Shown: positions 6,639 to 13,337 of the stretch, one piece after another | How the letters are laid out: every line of letters begins with the position of its first letter | Position numbering within the stretch: the first letter of the stretch is position 1 | Source of the DNA: Gammaproteobacteria bacterium | Lineage (GTDB): Bacteria > Pseudomonadota > Gammaproteobacteria > Pseudomonadales > Pseudomonadaceae | Length of the DNA stretch: 14,422 nt | Assembly (NCBI GenBank): GCA_012800475.1 | Contig: JAAZJF010000036.1 | Coordinates: 1-14,422 of the forward strand | Direction: 5' to 3' | The notes under the pieces: generated by a model | Database searches by the model: none | Told to the model about the DNA's origin: nothing | Seen by the model: only the letters and a program-made list of their open reading frames with translations | Translations under genes and position numbers: made by a program

Positions 6639-8144
6639 ATGTGTGGCATTGTCGGTATTGTCGGAAAATCAAACATTAATCAAGCGCTCTATGATGCGCT
6701 TACCGTACTTCAACACCGTGGCCAGGATGCCGCTGGAATGGTGACATCTAAGAATGGACGTTTGTTTCTGCGTAAAGACAATGGCTTAGTGCGCGATGTA
6801 GTGCGCACACGCCACATGAAAGAACTGGTTGGGCATGTGGGAATAGGGCATGTGCGTTATCCAACAGCAGGCAGTTCAAGCAGCGCTGAGGCGCAGCCGT
6901 TTTATGTGAACTCGCCTTATGGCATTACATTGGCGCACAACGGTAACCTCACCAATGTAAAACAGTTGGCGCAAGAGATTTATCAAGCCGATTTACGCCA
7001 TGTGAACACCAACTCGGATTCTGAGGTCTTGCTTAACGTCTTTGCTCATGAACTGAGCTTGCGTGGCAAATTGCAGCCCACGCTCGACGATGTGTTTGCT
7101 GCGGTGAGCCGTGTGCATGAGCGCTGTGAAGGCGGTTATGCGGTGGTGGCCATGATTACTGGTTATGGTGTTTTAGGCTTTCGTGACCCGCATGGTATTC
7201 GTCCGATTGTCTTTGGTCAGCGCCAAAGTGAAAACGGCGTTGAATATATGATTGCCTCTGAAAGTGTTGCGCTGGATGTGCTGGGCTTTACTTTGATACG
7301 TGATTTAGCGCCTGGTGAAGCGGTGTATATCAGTGAAGATGGCGAATTACATACCCGTCAATGCGCAGAGAATCCGGTGCTCAATCCTTGTATCTTTGAG
7401 CATGTGTATTTAGCGCGTCCTGATTCAATTATTGATGGCGTCTCGGTGTATAAAGCGCGTTTGCGTATGGGTGAAAAGCTTGCCGATAAGATTTTACGCG
7501 AACGCCCTGAGCATGATATTGATGTGGTGATTCCTATTCCAGACACCAGCCGGACTTCAGCATTGGAATTGGCCAACCGTTTGGGCGTGAAATACCGTGA
7601 AGGTTTTGTGAAAAACCGCTATATCGGTCGTACCTTTATCATGCCAGGCCAAGCCGAGCGCAAAAAATCGGTCCGTCAAAAGCTCAATGCGATTGATTTA
7701 GAGTTTCGTGGTAAAAACGTGATGCTGGTGGATGACTCCATTGTACGCGGCACCACCTGTAAGCAGATTATTCAAATGGCGCGTGAAGCAGGGGCGAAAA
7801 ACGTGTATTTCTGCTCGGCTGCACCGGCTGTGCGTTACCCCAATGTCTACGGCATTGATATGCCGAGTGTGCATGAGTTAATCGCGCACAACCGCACCAC
7901 TGAAGAAGTCGCGCAGTTGATTGGTGCAGACTGGCTGTTGTATCAAGATCTTAACGATCTGGTTGATTCAGTGGGTGGCGGTAAGATTAAAATTGATCAA
8001 TTTGATTGTGCTGTTTTTGATGGTCAGTACGTGACCGGTGGAATTGATGAGCAGTATTTGCAGCGCATTGAAAGTGAGCGCAATGATCTTGAAATGGCGG
8101 GGCAAGAAGTCACTCAAGCCACCATTGGTCTGCATAATAGTTGA
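6639..8144 (+). CDS. purF: Amidophosphoribosyltransferase PurF
   Basis: PurF makes 5-phosphoribosylamine from PRPP and glutamine, the first committed step of purine synthesis, and is classically feedback-inhibited by purine nucleotides. At 501 residues it has the enteric-type length. The N-terminus MCGIVGIVG exposes the catalytic Cys2 after Met removal, with no long propeptide, and the glutamine amidotransferase domain continues through LQHRGQDAAG, GHVRYPTAG and AHNGNLTN to about residue 230. The phosphoribosyltransferase domain follows, with PDTSRTSALELA and the PRPP loop MLVDDSIVRGTT (Asp365-Asp366). The four-cysteine Fe-S pattern of the Bacillus type is not evident. AGGGG at 6625-6629 is a strong ribosome site. 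It lies 65 bp after cvpA and is probably in the same transcript. Confidence 0.97.
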   Translation: MCGIVGIVGKSNINQALYDALTVLQHRGQDAAGMVTSKNGRLFLRKDNGLVRDVVRTRHMKELVGHVGIGHVRYPTAGSSSSAEAQPFYVNSPYGITLAHNGNLTNVKQLAQEIYQADLRHVNTNSDSEVLLNVFAHELSLRGKLQPTLDDVFAAVSRVHERCEGGYAVVAMITGYGVLGFRDPHGIRPIVFGQRQSENGVEYMIASESVALDVLGFTLIRDLAPGEAVYISEDGELHTRQCAENPVLNPCIFEHVYLARPDSIIDGVSVYKARLRMGEKLADKILRERPEHDIDVVIPIPDTSRTSALELANRLGVKYREGFVKNRYIGRTFIMPGQAERKKSVRQKLNAIDLEFRGKNVMLVDDSIVRGTTCKQIIQMAREAGAKNVYFCSAAPAVRYPNVYGIDMPSVHELIAHNRTTEEVAQLIGADWLLYQDLNDLVDSVGGGKIKIDQFDCAVFDGQYVTGGIDEQYLQRIESERNDLEMAGQEVTQATIGLHNS

Positions 8145-8158
8145 TACCCTTGTGCTAC

Positions 8159-8188
8159 CAGCGCGGTGATCTTTGCATCACGGCGCTG
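8159..8188 (+). other. Strong hairpin between purF and metZ
   Basis: Two 12-nt arms (8159-8170 and 8177-8188) pair at 11 of 12 positions around a 6-nt loop CTTTGC, with one G-G mismatch. No T run follows, so it is not a classic intrinsic terminator. It lies 15 nt after the purF stop and may protect or process the purF 3' end, or act on metZ. Confidence 0.5.
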
Positions 8189-8251
8189 CACAGTGAGTGC
8201 GCTTAAGCAGCCGCTCAATAAATGATTAGACGAATATAAGGTGTGTAGGTC

Positions 8252-9463
8252 ATGACGACGGATTGGCAGGCAGGTCGGCTTAACAGTGAATTAAGCGGTG
8301 CAGGTTTTGATACCTTAGCTGTGCGTGCGGGTCAGCATCGTAGTTTTGAGTCAGAACACAGTGAGGCCATCTTCACTACGTCAAGCTATGTGTTTCGTAA
8401 TGCGGCGCAGGCGGCTGCAACCTTTGCCGGTGATCTGGATGGCAACGTGTACTCGCGCTACACCAACCCCACGGTGCGCACTTTTGAGGAGCGTTTAGCT
8501 GCGCTGGAAGGCGCTGAGAAATGCGTGGCCACAGCGTCGGGTATGTCGGCTATTTTAGCGACGGTGATGAGCTTGTGCAGTCAGGGTGATCAGATCCTAG
8601 TCTCGCGCAGTATCTTTGGGGCGACGGTCAGTTTATTTGATAAGTATTGCGCCCGTTTTGGTATTGAAATCACCTATGTGCAGATTGATGATCTCGCGGC
8701 ATGGGAAGCGGCGTGCACAGATAAAACTAAGCTGTTGTTTATCGAATCACCATCCAATCCTTTAGCTGAGTTGGCTGATATTCGTGCTTTAAGCCGTATT
8801 GCTCATGCAGCCGATGCTTTGCTGATGGTCGACAACTGCTTTTGCACGCCGGTTTTGCAAAAGCCATTGGCACTCGGTGCGGATATCGTGATTCATTCGG
8901 CGACCAAATATATTGATGGCCAAGGTCGCTGCTTAGGCGGCGCAGTCTTGGGTCGCGCGGACGTGATGAAGGAAGTGGTTGGGTTTTTACGCACAGCGGG
9001 CCCTACCATGAGCCCATTTAATGCGTGGGTGTTCTTGAAAGGTCTGGAAACTTTACGCATCCGTATGAATGCACACTGCCAAAGCGCACACACTTTAGCT
9101 CAGTGGTTAGAACAGCAACCACAGGTGAAGAAAGTGTATTACGCAGGTTTACCCAGCCACCCACAGCATGCGTTAGCGCAACAGCAGCAAAGCGGTTTTG
9201 GTGCTGTTGTCAGCTTTGAAGTGGAGGGCGGTCAAGCGGCAGCATGGCGTTTTATTGATGCAACGCAGATGATCTCTATTACGGCCAATCTGGGCGATAC
9301 CAAAACCACCATTACGCATCCTGCCAGCACCACGCACGGTCGCTTAGCTGCGGCTGAACGTGAAAAGGCTGGGATTCATGATGGCCTGATTCGTGTTGCG
9401 GTCGGACTGGAAGAAGTCAATGATATTCAAGCTGATTTACAGCGTGGATTGGACGCAGTGTAA
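8252..9463 (+). CDS. metZ: O-succinylhomoserine sulfhydrylase MetZ
   Basis: MetZ is a PLP enzyme of the Cys/Met metabolism family that joins O-succinylhomoserine and sulfide to give homocysteine directly, the route to methionine used by Pseudomonas in place of cystathionine. The 403-residue product has FDTLAVRAGQ near the start, YSRYTNPTVRTFEERLAALEGAE, ATASGMSAI, IESPSNPLAELADI, DNCFCTP, the PLP-binding HSATKYIDGQGR with Lys219, and the C-terminal NLGDTKTTITHPASTTHGRL and IRVAVGLE. The close match to Pseudomonas MetZ and the place after purF separate it from MetB, MetC and MetY, but substrate choice cannot be proved from sequence. The ribosome site is modest (AAGG at 8238-8241 or GTAGGT closer in). 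An intrinsic terminator follows. Confidence 0.93.
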   Translation: MTTDWQAGRLNSELSGAGFDTLAVRAGQHRSFESEHSEAIFTTSSYVFRNAAQAAATFAGDLDGNVYSRYTNPTVRTFEERLAALEGAEKCVATASGMSAILATVMSLCSQGDQILVSRSIFGATVSLFDKYCARFGIEITYVQIDDLAAWEAACTDKTKLLFIESPSNPLAELADIRALSRIAHAADALLMVDNCFCTPVLQKPLALGADIVIHSATKYIDGQGRCLGGAVLGRADVMKEVVGFLRTAGPTMSPFNAWVFLKGLETLRIRMNAHCQSAHTLAQWLEQQPQVKKVYYAGLPSHPQHALAQQQQSGFGAVVSFEVEGGQAAAWRFIDATQMISITANLGDTKTTITHPASTTHGRLAAAEREKAGIHDGLIRVAVGLEEVNDIQADLQRGLDAV

Positions 9464-9489
9464 TCAGGTTGTGAATCGCCTGGTCTTAG

Positions 9490-9517
9490 AAACCCGCTAA
9501 CATCAGCGGGTTTTTTT
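9490..9517 (+). terminator. Intrinsic terminator after metZ
   Basis: CCCGCT (9493-9498) and AGCGGG (9505-9510) pair perfectly around a 6-nt loop, followed by seven T (9511-9517); AAA upstream can pair with the first Ts. It ends the plus-strand block. The T run touches the stop codon of the convergent MATE gene, and read from the other strand the hairpin is followed by TTTCT, so it may also work, less strongly, in that direction. Confidence 0.92.
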
Positions 9518-10847
9518 ATACTGCGGCGGTGTGTTGTAGTTTGCGCAAACCCTGCTTGTAGAGCTGCCAAGATAGCATGCCAGCCGCGATGTTTCCCGTT
9601 AGAATACCGGCATATAAGCCATCCATTCCAGCTAAGAGCGCGCCCAGCCACAGAGCCGGTAAGTAACAAACAAATAAGCGTAAGGTTGCAATCAGTACCG
9701 CCCGCATGGGCATCCCTAGAGCGTTACAGACTGATACCATCAACATACAGACACCCAATGCGGCGTAACTGATGGGCACCCACAGCATATAGCTTAAAAG
9801 GTACATTTCAGTTTCAGCATTCGGCGCCAATGCCGGCGCAATCAGTCCACGACTGGCCAGCCACAACAGGCCAATCAGCACTTGTAAACCAATCACAAAG
9901 CGTACTGCAATCATCACCAAAGCGTGCACGCGCGCCAGTTGTTGCGAGCCGAGTAAGCGTCCCACCATGGGCGGTAAAGCCATGGTCAGCGCCAGCACAA
10001 TCACAATTGAAAAAAGCTCTAAGCGACTGCCCAAGGTCCAAGCCGCAATGGCCGAGCCACCAAAGCCCGCCACAAGGCGTGTGGCCAATAAAGCAGCCGC
10101 ACCTGGCATTAACTGACTGAGCATGGCCGGTGCGCTGGTATTAAAAATCTCACGTAAAGCAGGTTTGATGGGCAGTTTAATGGGGTTAAAACCCAGCCAC
10201 TGACGCTTCAGGATTCTGGAGTACATGATACTAGAGCCCAGAATGCAGGCCACAATGGTTGCGTAAGCGGCACCGGGTAAGCCCCAGCCGAAGGTGAAGA
10301 TAAACAACGGGTCGAGCAGCATATTAATGATACTCGTGACCACCATCATTAAGCCGGGTAAACGGGTATCACCATTGGCGCGCGAGATGCTGTTAGCAAA
10401 GTATAAAAACGCACCCAACCACGCACTGCTCAGCCAAGGTAGCCAATAGCTTTCAGTAAAGGGCAGCAACTCAGGGCTTGCACCGAGTGCCGAGAGTAAA
10501 GGCAGGCGCAGCAGCCAGATCACAAAACACAGCAGCAAGGACACGCAGCACCCTGCCAGCGCCACCAAACCGCCCATATATTTAGCGCGCTCAGGATCAT
10601 TAGCACCCAAAGCTTTAGAAATTAATGCAGTTGCAGCAATCCCAATACCAATTTGTACGCCAATCAATAGCTGTTGTAATGGTAAGGTAAAACCCAGAGC
10701 GGCCAGTTGTTGCATGCCCAGCATGCTGATAAAAATACTATCCACCAGCTGAAAACTCATCAGAGCAATCACACCAAAGAGCATCGGCCAGGTCATGCTA
10801 AATAACACGCGCCCCAAAGATTGATCGGCTAAATATTTTTTTTGCAT
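9516..10847 (-). CDS. MATE family multidrug efflux transporter
   Basis: MATE proteins are 12-helix inner-membrane pumps that export cationic or other drugs and metabolites using a Na+ or H+ gradient. The 443-residue product has two homologous six-helix halves. The first opens with LGRVLFSMTWPMLFGVIALMSFQLVDSIFISMLG, with the family's helix-1 to helix-2 pattern, then LPLQQLLIGVQIGIGIAATALISKALGANDPERA. The second begins near residue 230 with TSAPAMLSQLMPGAAALLATRLVAGFG. Length and helix count are full. Substrate and coupling ion cannot be told. It converges on metZ and is divergent from the YhbW-like gene. The ATG at 10847 gives a short hydrophilic N-terminus, as usual, although no strong ribosome site is seen. 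This gene is not part of the conserved Pseudomonas block. Confidence 0.92.
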   Translation of the reverse strand: MQKKYLADQSLGRVLFSMTWPMLFGVIALMSFQLVDSIFISMLGMQQLAALGFTLPLQQLLIGVQIGIGIAATALISKALGANDPERAKYMGGLVALAGCCVSLLLCFVIWLLRLPLLSALGASPELLPFTESYWLPWLSSAWLGAFLYFANSISRANGDTRLPGLMMVVTSIINMLLDPLFIFTFGWGLPGAAYATIVACILGSSIMYSRILKRQWLGFNPIKLPIKPALREIFNTSAPAMLSQLMPGAAALLATRLVAGFGGSAIAAWTLGSRLELFSIVIVLALTMALPPMVGRLLGSQQLARVHALVMIAVRFVIGLQVLIGLLWLASRGLIAPALAPNAETEMYLLSYMLWVPISYAALGVCMLMVSVCNALGMPMRAVLIATLRLFVCYLPALWLGALLAGMDGLYAGILTGNIAAGMLSWQLYKQGLRKLQHTAAV

Positions 10848-10876
10848 AACACTTGCTAGGCTGTCTATGGTCGAAG

Positions 10877-10895
10877 GAGCGCTATGGTAGCACTC
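10877..10895. promoter_or_regulatory. Dyad in the MATE/yhbW divergent region
   Basis: GAGCGCTA (10877-10884) and TAGCACTC (10888-10895) match at seven of eight positions around TGG. It is the only clear dyad in the 115-bp region between the two divergent genes, so it might be a shared operator. It also lies over the start of a possible short ORF. No regulator gene is adjacent. Confidence 0.3.
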
Positions 10896-10937
10896 TCACA
10901 GCCTTTGTGTGATGCTGCTGTCGGTCGCGATACTTGA
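10884..10937 (+). CDS. Possible 17-residue ORF upstream of yhbW
   Basis: An ATG at 10884 follows a full AAGGAG (10874-10879), though with only four bases between. The frame runs 17 codons to TGA (10935-10937), 14 nt before the ribosome site of the YhbW-like gene, and is out of frame with it. The product, MVALSQPLCDAAVGRDT, resembles nothing I know. It could be an upstream leader or chance. Confidence 0.2.
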   Translation: MVALSQPLCDAAVGRDT

Positions 10938-10950
10938 GCCATCTAAAATG

Positions 10951-10955
10951 AGGAG
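10951..10955 (+). promoter_or_regulatory. Ribosome binding site that sets the yhbW-like start
   Basis: AGGAG lies seven bases before the ATG at 10963. This supports 10963 over the in-frame ATGs at 10909, 10912 and 10948, which would add up to 18 residues of non-conserved sequence. Confidence 0.75.
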
Positions 10956-10962
10956 TCACCAC

Positions 10963-11970
10963 ATGAATGATCTGCACCGAGTCGCTTTTTCTGTATTGGA
11001 TTTAGCCTCACGTAAAGATACCGATCAGGGCGCTGCGCCTGCATTGCAACGCTCGTTGGCCTTAGCGCAACATGTTGAAACTTTAGGTTTTACTCGTTTT
11101 TGGGTGGCTGAGCATCACAATATGGATGCTATCGTCAGTTCGGCGACCTCGGTACTGATCGGCTACCTTGCGGCGGGTACTCAGCGTATTCGCGTGGGCT
11201 CAGGCGGCGTGATGCTACCCAACCATGCGCCACTGGTGATTGCCGAACAATTTGGTACGTTAGAGGCGTTATATCCTGGACGTATTGATCTGGGTTTAGG
11301 CCGCGCACCGGGCACAGATCCCATTACGGCACGCGCTTTGCGTCGAGATCGCAACGGTAGTGCCGATGACTTTCCAGCAGACGTTGCTCAATTGCAGGCT
11401 TTTTTAGGCCCACGCCAACCGGGGCAGCAGGTGATTGCCATGCCAGGTGTGGACAGTCATGTGCCGATTTGGCTGTTGGGTTCGAGCCTGTTCAGTGCAC
11501 AAATGGCTGCGCAACAGGGCTTGCCCTATGCTTTTGCCTCGCATTTTGCTCCACGTATGATGATGCAGGCGATTGAATTGTATCGTCAACATTTCAAACC
11601 TTCGGCACAATTGAGCGAGCCCTATGTGATGCTGGGCGTGCCCTTGGTTGCGGCAGATACGGATGAGCGAGCACAGTTTTTAGCGACCACCACATACCAG
11701 CGTATTTTAGCCTTAATGCGTGGACAGAATATGTTGATGCGCCCGCCCGTTGCGGTTGATGCCATGCATGAGTTGTGGAGTCCACAGGAAGAGCATAGCG
11801 TGAAAGAGTTTTTGAGCATGGCCATGATCGGTGGTCCAGAAACTATTGCGCACCAGTTGCAAGTCTTACTGCAGCACACTCAGGCTGATGAGTTGATGTT
11901 CACTTGCGATGTGTATGAGCATACGGATCGTTTACGCGCATTTGAAATTTTGGCACAGCTGCAAGAGTGA
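10963..11970 (+). CDS. yhbW: YhbW-like luciferase-family flavin monooxygenase
   Basis: This is a luciferase-like (LLM class) TIM-barrel oxidoreductase of the single-subunit group close to E. coli YhbW, also 335 residues long. Such proteins use reduced FMN or F420 in other branches, but the substrate of YhbW itself is not known. Landmarks: VAFSVLDLA at the N-terminus, RFWVAEHHNM (46-54), SSATSVLIGYLAA, RVGSGGVMLPNHAPLVIAEQFGTL (77-100), YPGRIDLGLGRAPGTDP, then WLLGSSLFSAQMAAQQGLPYAFASHFAP and a C-terminal helical part with ELMFTCDVYEHTDRLRAFEIL. The frame extends 18 codons further upstream, but the ATG at 10963 has the good ribosome site and gives the conserved N-terminus. It is divergent from the MATE gene, and nothing nearby suggests a pathway. 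The symbol is by resemblance. Confidence 0.9.
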   Translation: MNDLHRVAFSVLDLASRKDTDQGAAPALQRSLALAQHVETLGFTRFWVAEHHNMDAIVSSATSVLIGYLAAGTQRIRVGSGGVMLPNHAPLVIAEQFGTLEALYPGRIDLGLGRAPGTDPITARALRRDRNGSADDFPADVAQLQAFLGPRQPGQQVIAMPGVDSHVPIWLLGSSLFSAQMAAQQGLPYAFASHFAPRMMMQAIELYRQHFKPSAQLSEPYVMLGVPLVAADTDERAQFLATTTYQRILALMRGQNMLMRPPVAVDAMHELWSPQEEHSVKEFLSMAMIGGPETIAHQLQVLLQHTQADELMFTCDVYEHTDRLRAFEILAQLQE

Positions 11971-11991
11971 GTGGCGTGTTCTAGCATGATG

Positions 11992-12013
11992 CTCAAGGGA
12001 GTGCGCTCTTGAG
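11992..12013 (+). other. Hairpin downstream of the yhbW-like gene
   Basis: CTCAAGGG (11992-11999) and CTCTTGAG (12006-12013) form an 8-bp stem with one G-U pair and a 6-nt loop. AGCA (11983-11986) and TGCT (12014-12017) can extend it past a bulge. The next bases are ATAAAAG, not a T run, so it is at best a weak or factor-dependent end of the transcript. Confidence 0.4.
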
Positions 12014-12031
12014 TGCTATAAAAGCCACGGA

Positions 12032-12061
12032 TTGACTGTATTTTTATTAAGGCTTTACATT
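12032..12061 (+). promoter_or_regulatory. Candidate promoter for the CDF transporter gene
   Basis: TTGACT (12032-12037, five of six) lies 18 bp before TACATT (12056-12061, four of six). Transcription would start near 12068, some 35 nt before the ATG. The -10 element falls inside the left arm of the inverted repeat at 12049-12082, which suits repression by an operator-bound protein. Prediction by eye. Confidence 0.4.
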
Positions 12062-12082
12062 AATAGTACGATGTAAGCTTTT
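12049..12082. promoter_or_regulatory. Inverted repeat over the CDF gene promoter
   Basis: TTACAT (12055-12060) and ATGTAA (12071-12076) pair perfectly around a 10-bp centre. GC pairs beyond a one-base bulge and A-T pairs lengthen the arms to 12049 and 12082. It covers the -10 and the expected start of transcription. It may be an operator for a metal sensor, or a 5'-UTR hairpin. It does not match the Zur or Fur consensus well. Confidence 0.4.
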
Positions 12083-12103
12083 GATACATAAGGAGATTTT
12101 TAA

Positions 12104-13258
12104 ATGGATGCTCAGCAACGTGCGCAAGCGCGTGATAAGGCTATGCGCAACACCAGTGTCGTGGGTGCGCTGGTTAACTTGATACTGACAGTGCTTAAAG
12201 TGGTGTTTGGGGTGATCGGGCAATCCCATGCTTTAATCGCTGATGGTATTCATTCTTTAGCTGATTTAAGTACCGATTTAATGGTGTGGTTTGCTGCTAA
12301 ATACAGTAATCAACCCGCGGATAAAGAGCACCCTTATGGGCATGCTCGCATTGAAACTGCATTTACTGTAGGACTGGGTGTGGTATTGATCGCCACTGCG
12401 GTGGGCATTGTGATGGATTCAGCGCAACGCTTATTGAGCCCTGAAACCTTGCTGCAGCCCACTCCCATCGTGCTGTTGATTGCGGCTATTTCTATTATTG
12501 CCAATGAAGGCCTGTATCAATACACCATGTGCGCTGCCCGCGAGTTTAAGTCAGGGCTGTTAACTGCCAATGCGTGGCATCACCGTTCAGATGCTATTTC
12601 ATCCATTGTGGTGTTAATTGGTGTGGCGGGTAGCTTAATGGGCGTGCCTTATCTGGATGCTTTTGCGGCACTGGGCGTGGCCTTTATGATCGGTAAAATT
12701 GGCTGGGATCAGGCGTGGTCTTCGATCCGCGAATTAATTGATACGGGAATGGAGCCCAAAACAACCCGCGCCATTGAGCGCATTATTGAAAATATTGAAG
12801 GGGTGCGTGGGGTACATATGCTGCGCAGTCGGCGCATGGGCGGCAGTTATTTGATTGATGTGCACATTGAGGTGGATGAACGTTTAAGCGTGTCCGAAGG
12901 GCATAAAATTGCTGAATATGTGCGTTTGCAGTTGATTGATTCAGATAAAGATATCAGCAACGCCTTGGTGCATATTGATCCTGAAGATGATTCATTGGCC
13001 TTATTGTGTGAGGACTTGCCTCTGCGCCGTGAGGTGTTAGCCGATTTACGCATGGCTTGGGCTGGCGATATCGATGCTGCGCAATGTAGTTTAGTGACTT
13101 TGCATTATTTGAGCGGTCAAGTGCATGTGGATTTAGTACGCCCTCTGCAAGCCTTGCAGACTGACCCTCCAGGGTTATGTCGACGTCTACAAGATACAGC
13201 GCAAGCCTTAGGCTATGTCGGGCAGGTGCGTGTTTTTTATCAGTATTGTGAGAGCTAA
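12104..13258 (+). CDS. Cation diffusion facilitator (CDF) transporter
   Basis: CDF proteins are dimeric inner-membrane antiporters that export divalent metals (Zn, Fe, Mn, Co, Cd, Ni) in exchange for protons. The 384-residue product has the six-helix domain with ADGIHSLADLSTD in helix 2 (His50, Asp54), QPADKEHPYGHARIET in the following loop, and HHRSDAISS in helix 5 (His159, Asp163). The transport site therefore reads HxxxD/HxxxD, the pattern typical of zinc transporters such as ZitB, whereas FieF has DxxxD in helix 2. A cytoplasmic dimerisation domain follows (about 215-293, VHMLRSRRMGGSYLIDVHIEVD to NALVHIDPED). Then about 90 extra residues are present that FieF (300 residues) lacks. AGGAG at 12091-12095 is a good ribosome site. 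Metal specificity is inferred, not shown. Confidence 0.93.
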   Translation: MDAQQRAQARDKAMRNTSVVGALVNLILTVLKVVFGVIGQSHALIADGIHSLADLSTDLMVWFAAKYSNQPADKEHPYGHARIETAFTVGLGVVLIATAVGIVMDSAQRLLSPETLLQPTPIVLLIAAISIIANEGLYQYTMCAAREFKSGLLTANAWHHRSDAISSIVVLIGVAGSLMGVPYLDAFAALGVAFMIGKIGWDQAWSSIRELIDTGMEPKTTRAIERIIENIEGVRGVHMLRSRRMGGSYLIDVHIEVDERLSVSEGHKIAEYVRLQLIDSDKDISNALVHIDPEDDSLALLCEDLPLRREVLADLRMAWAGDIDAAQCSLVTLHYLSGQVHVDLVRPLQALQTDPPGLCRRLQDTAQALGYVGQVRVFYQYCES

Positions 13259-13276
13259 TTGCAGGTTGTTTTGTCT

Positions 13277-13311
13277 CTTACTTTAGCTCAGCGCTAGCGT
13301 AAGATAGCGCT
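13277..13311 (+). promoter_or_regulatory. Overlapping hairpins before the aromatic amino acid permease gene
   Basis: AGCGCTA (13290-13296) and TAGCGCT (13305-13311) are a perfect 7-bp inverted repeat around an 8-nt loop. An alternative stem pairs CTTAC (13277-13281) with GTAAG (13299-13303), plus AGC (13285-13287) with GCT (13293-13295). The two share bases and cannot form together. They lie 26 nt before the ATG. No good match to a TyrR box is seen. Confidence 0.35.
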
Positions 13312-13337
13312 CTTGATTCTTTGATATAAGACTGTGT

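Noticed and set aside
10944..10949. TAAAAT as a -10 element for the YhbW-like gene
   Set aside because: No -35-like sequence lies 16-18 bp upstream, and the start of transcription would fall on the ribosome site.
10909..10962. Longer N-terminus for the YhbW-like protein, starting at 10909
   Set aside because: The extra 18 residues resemble nothing in the family, no ribosome site precedes 10909, and AGGAG sits correctly before the ATG at 10963.
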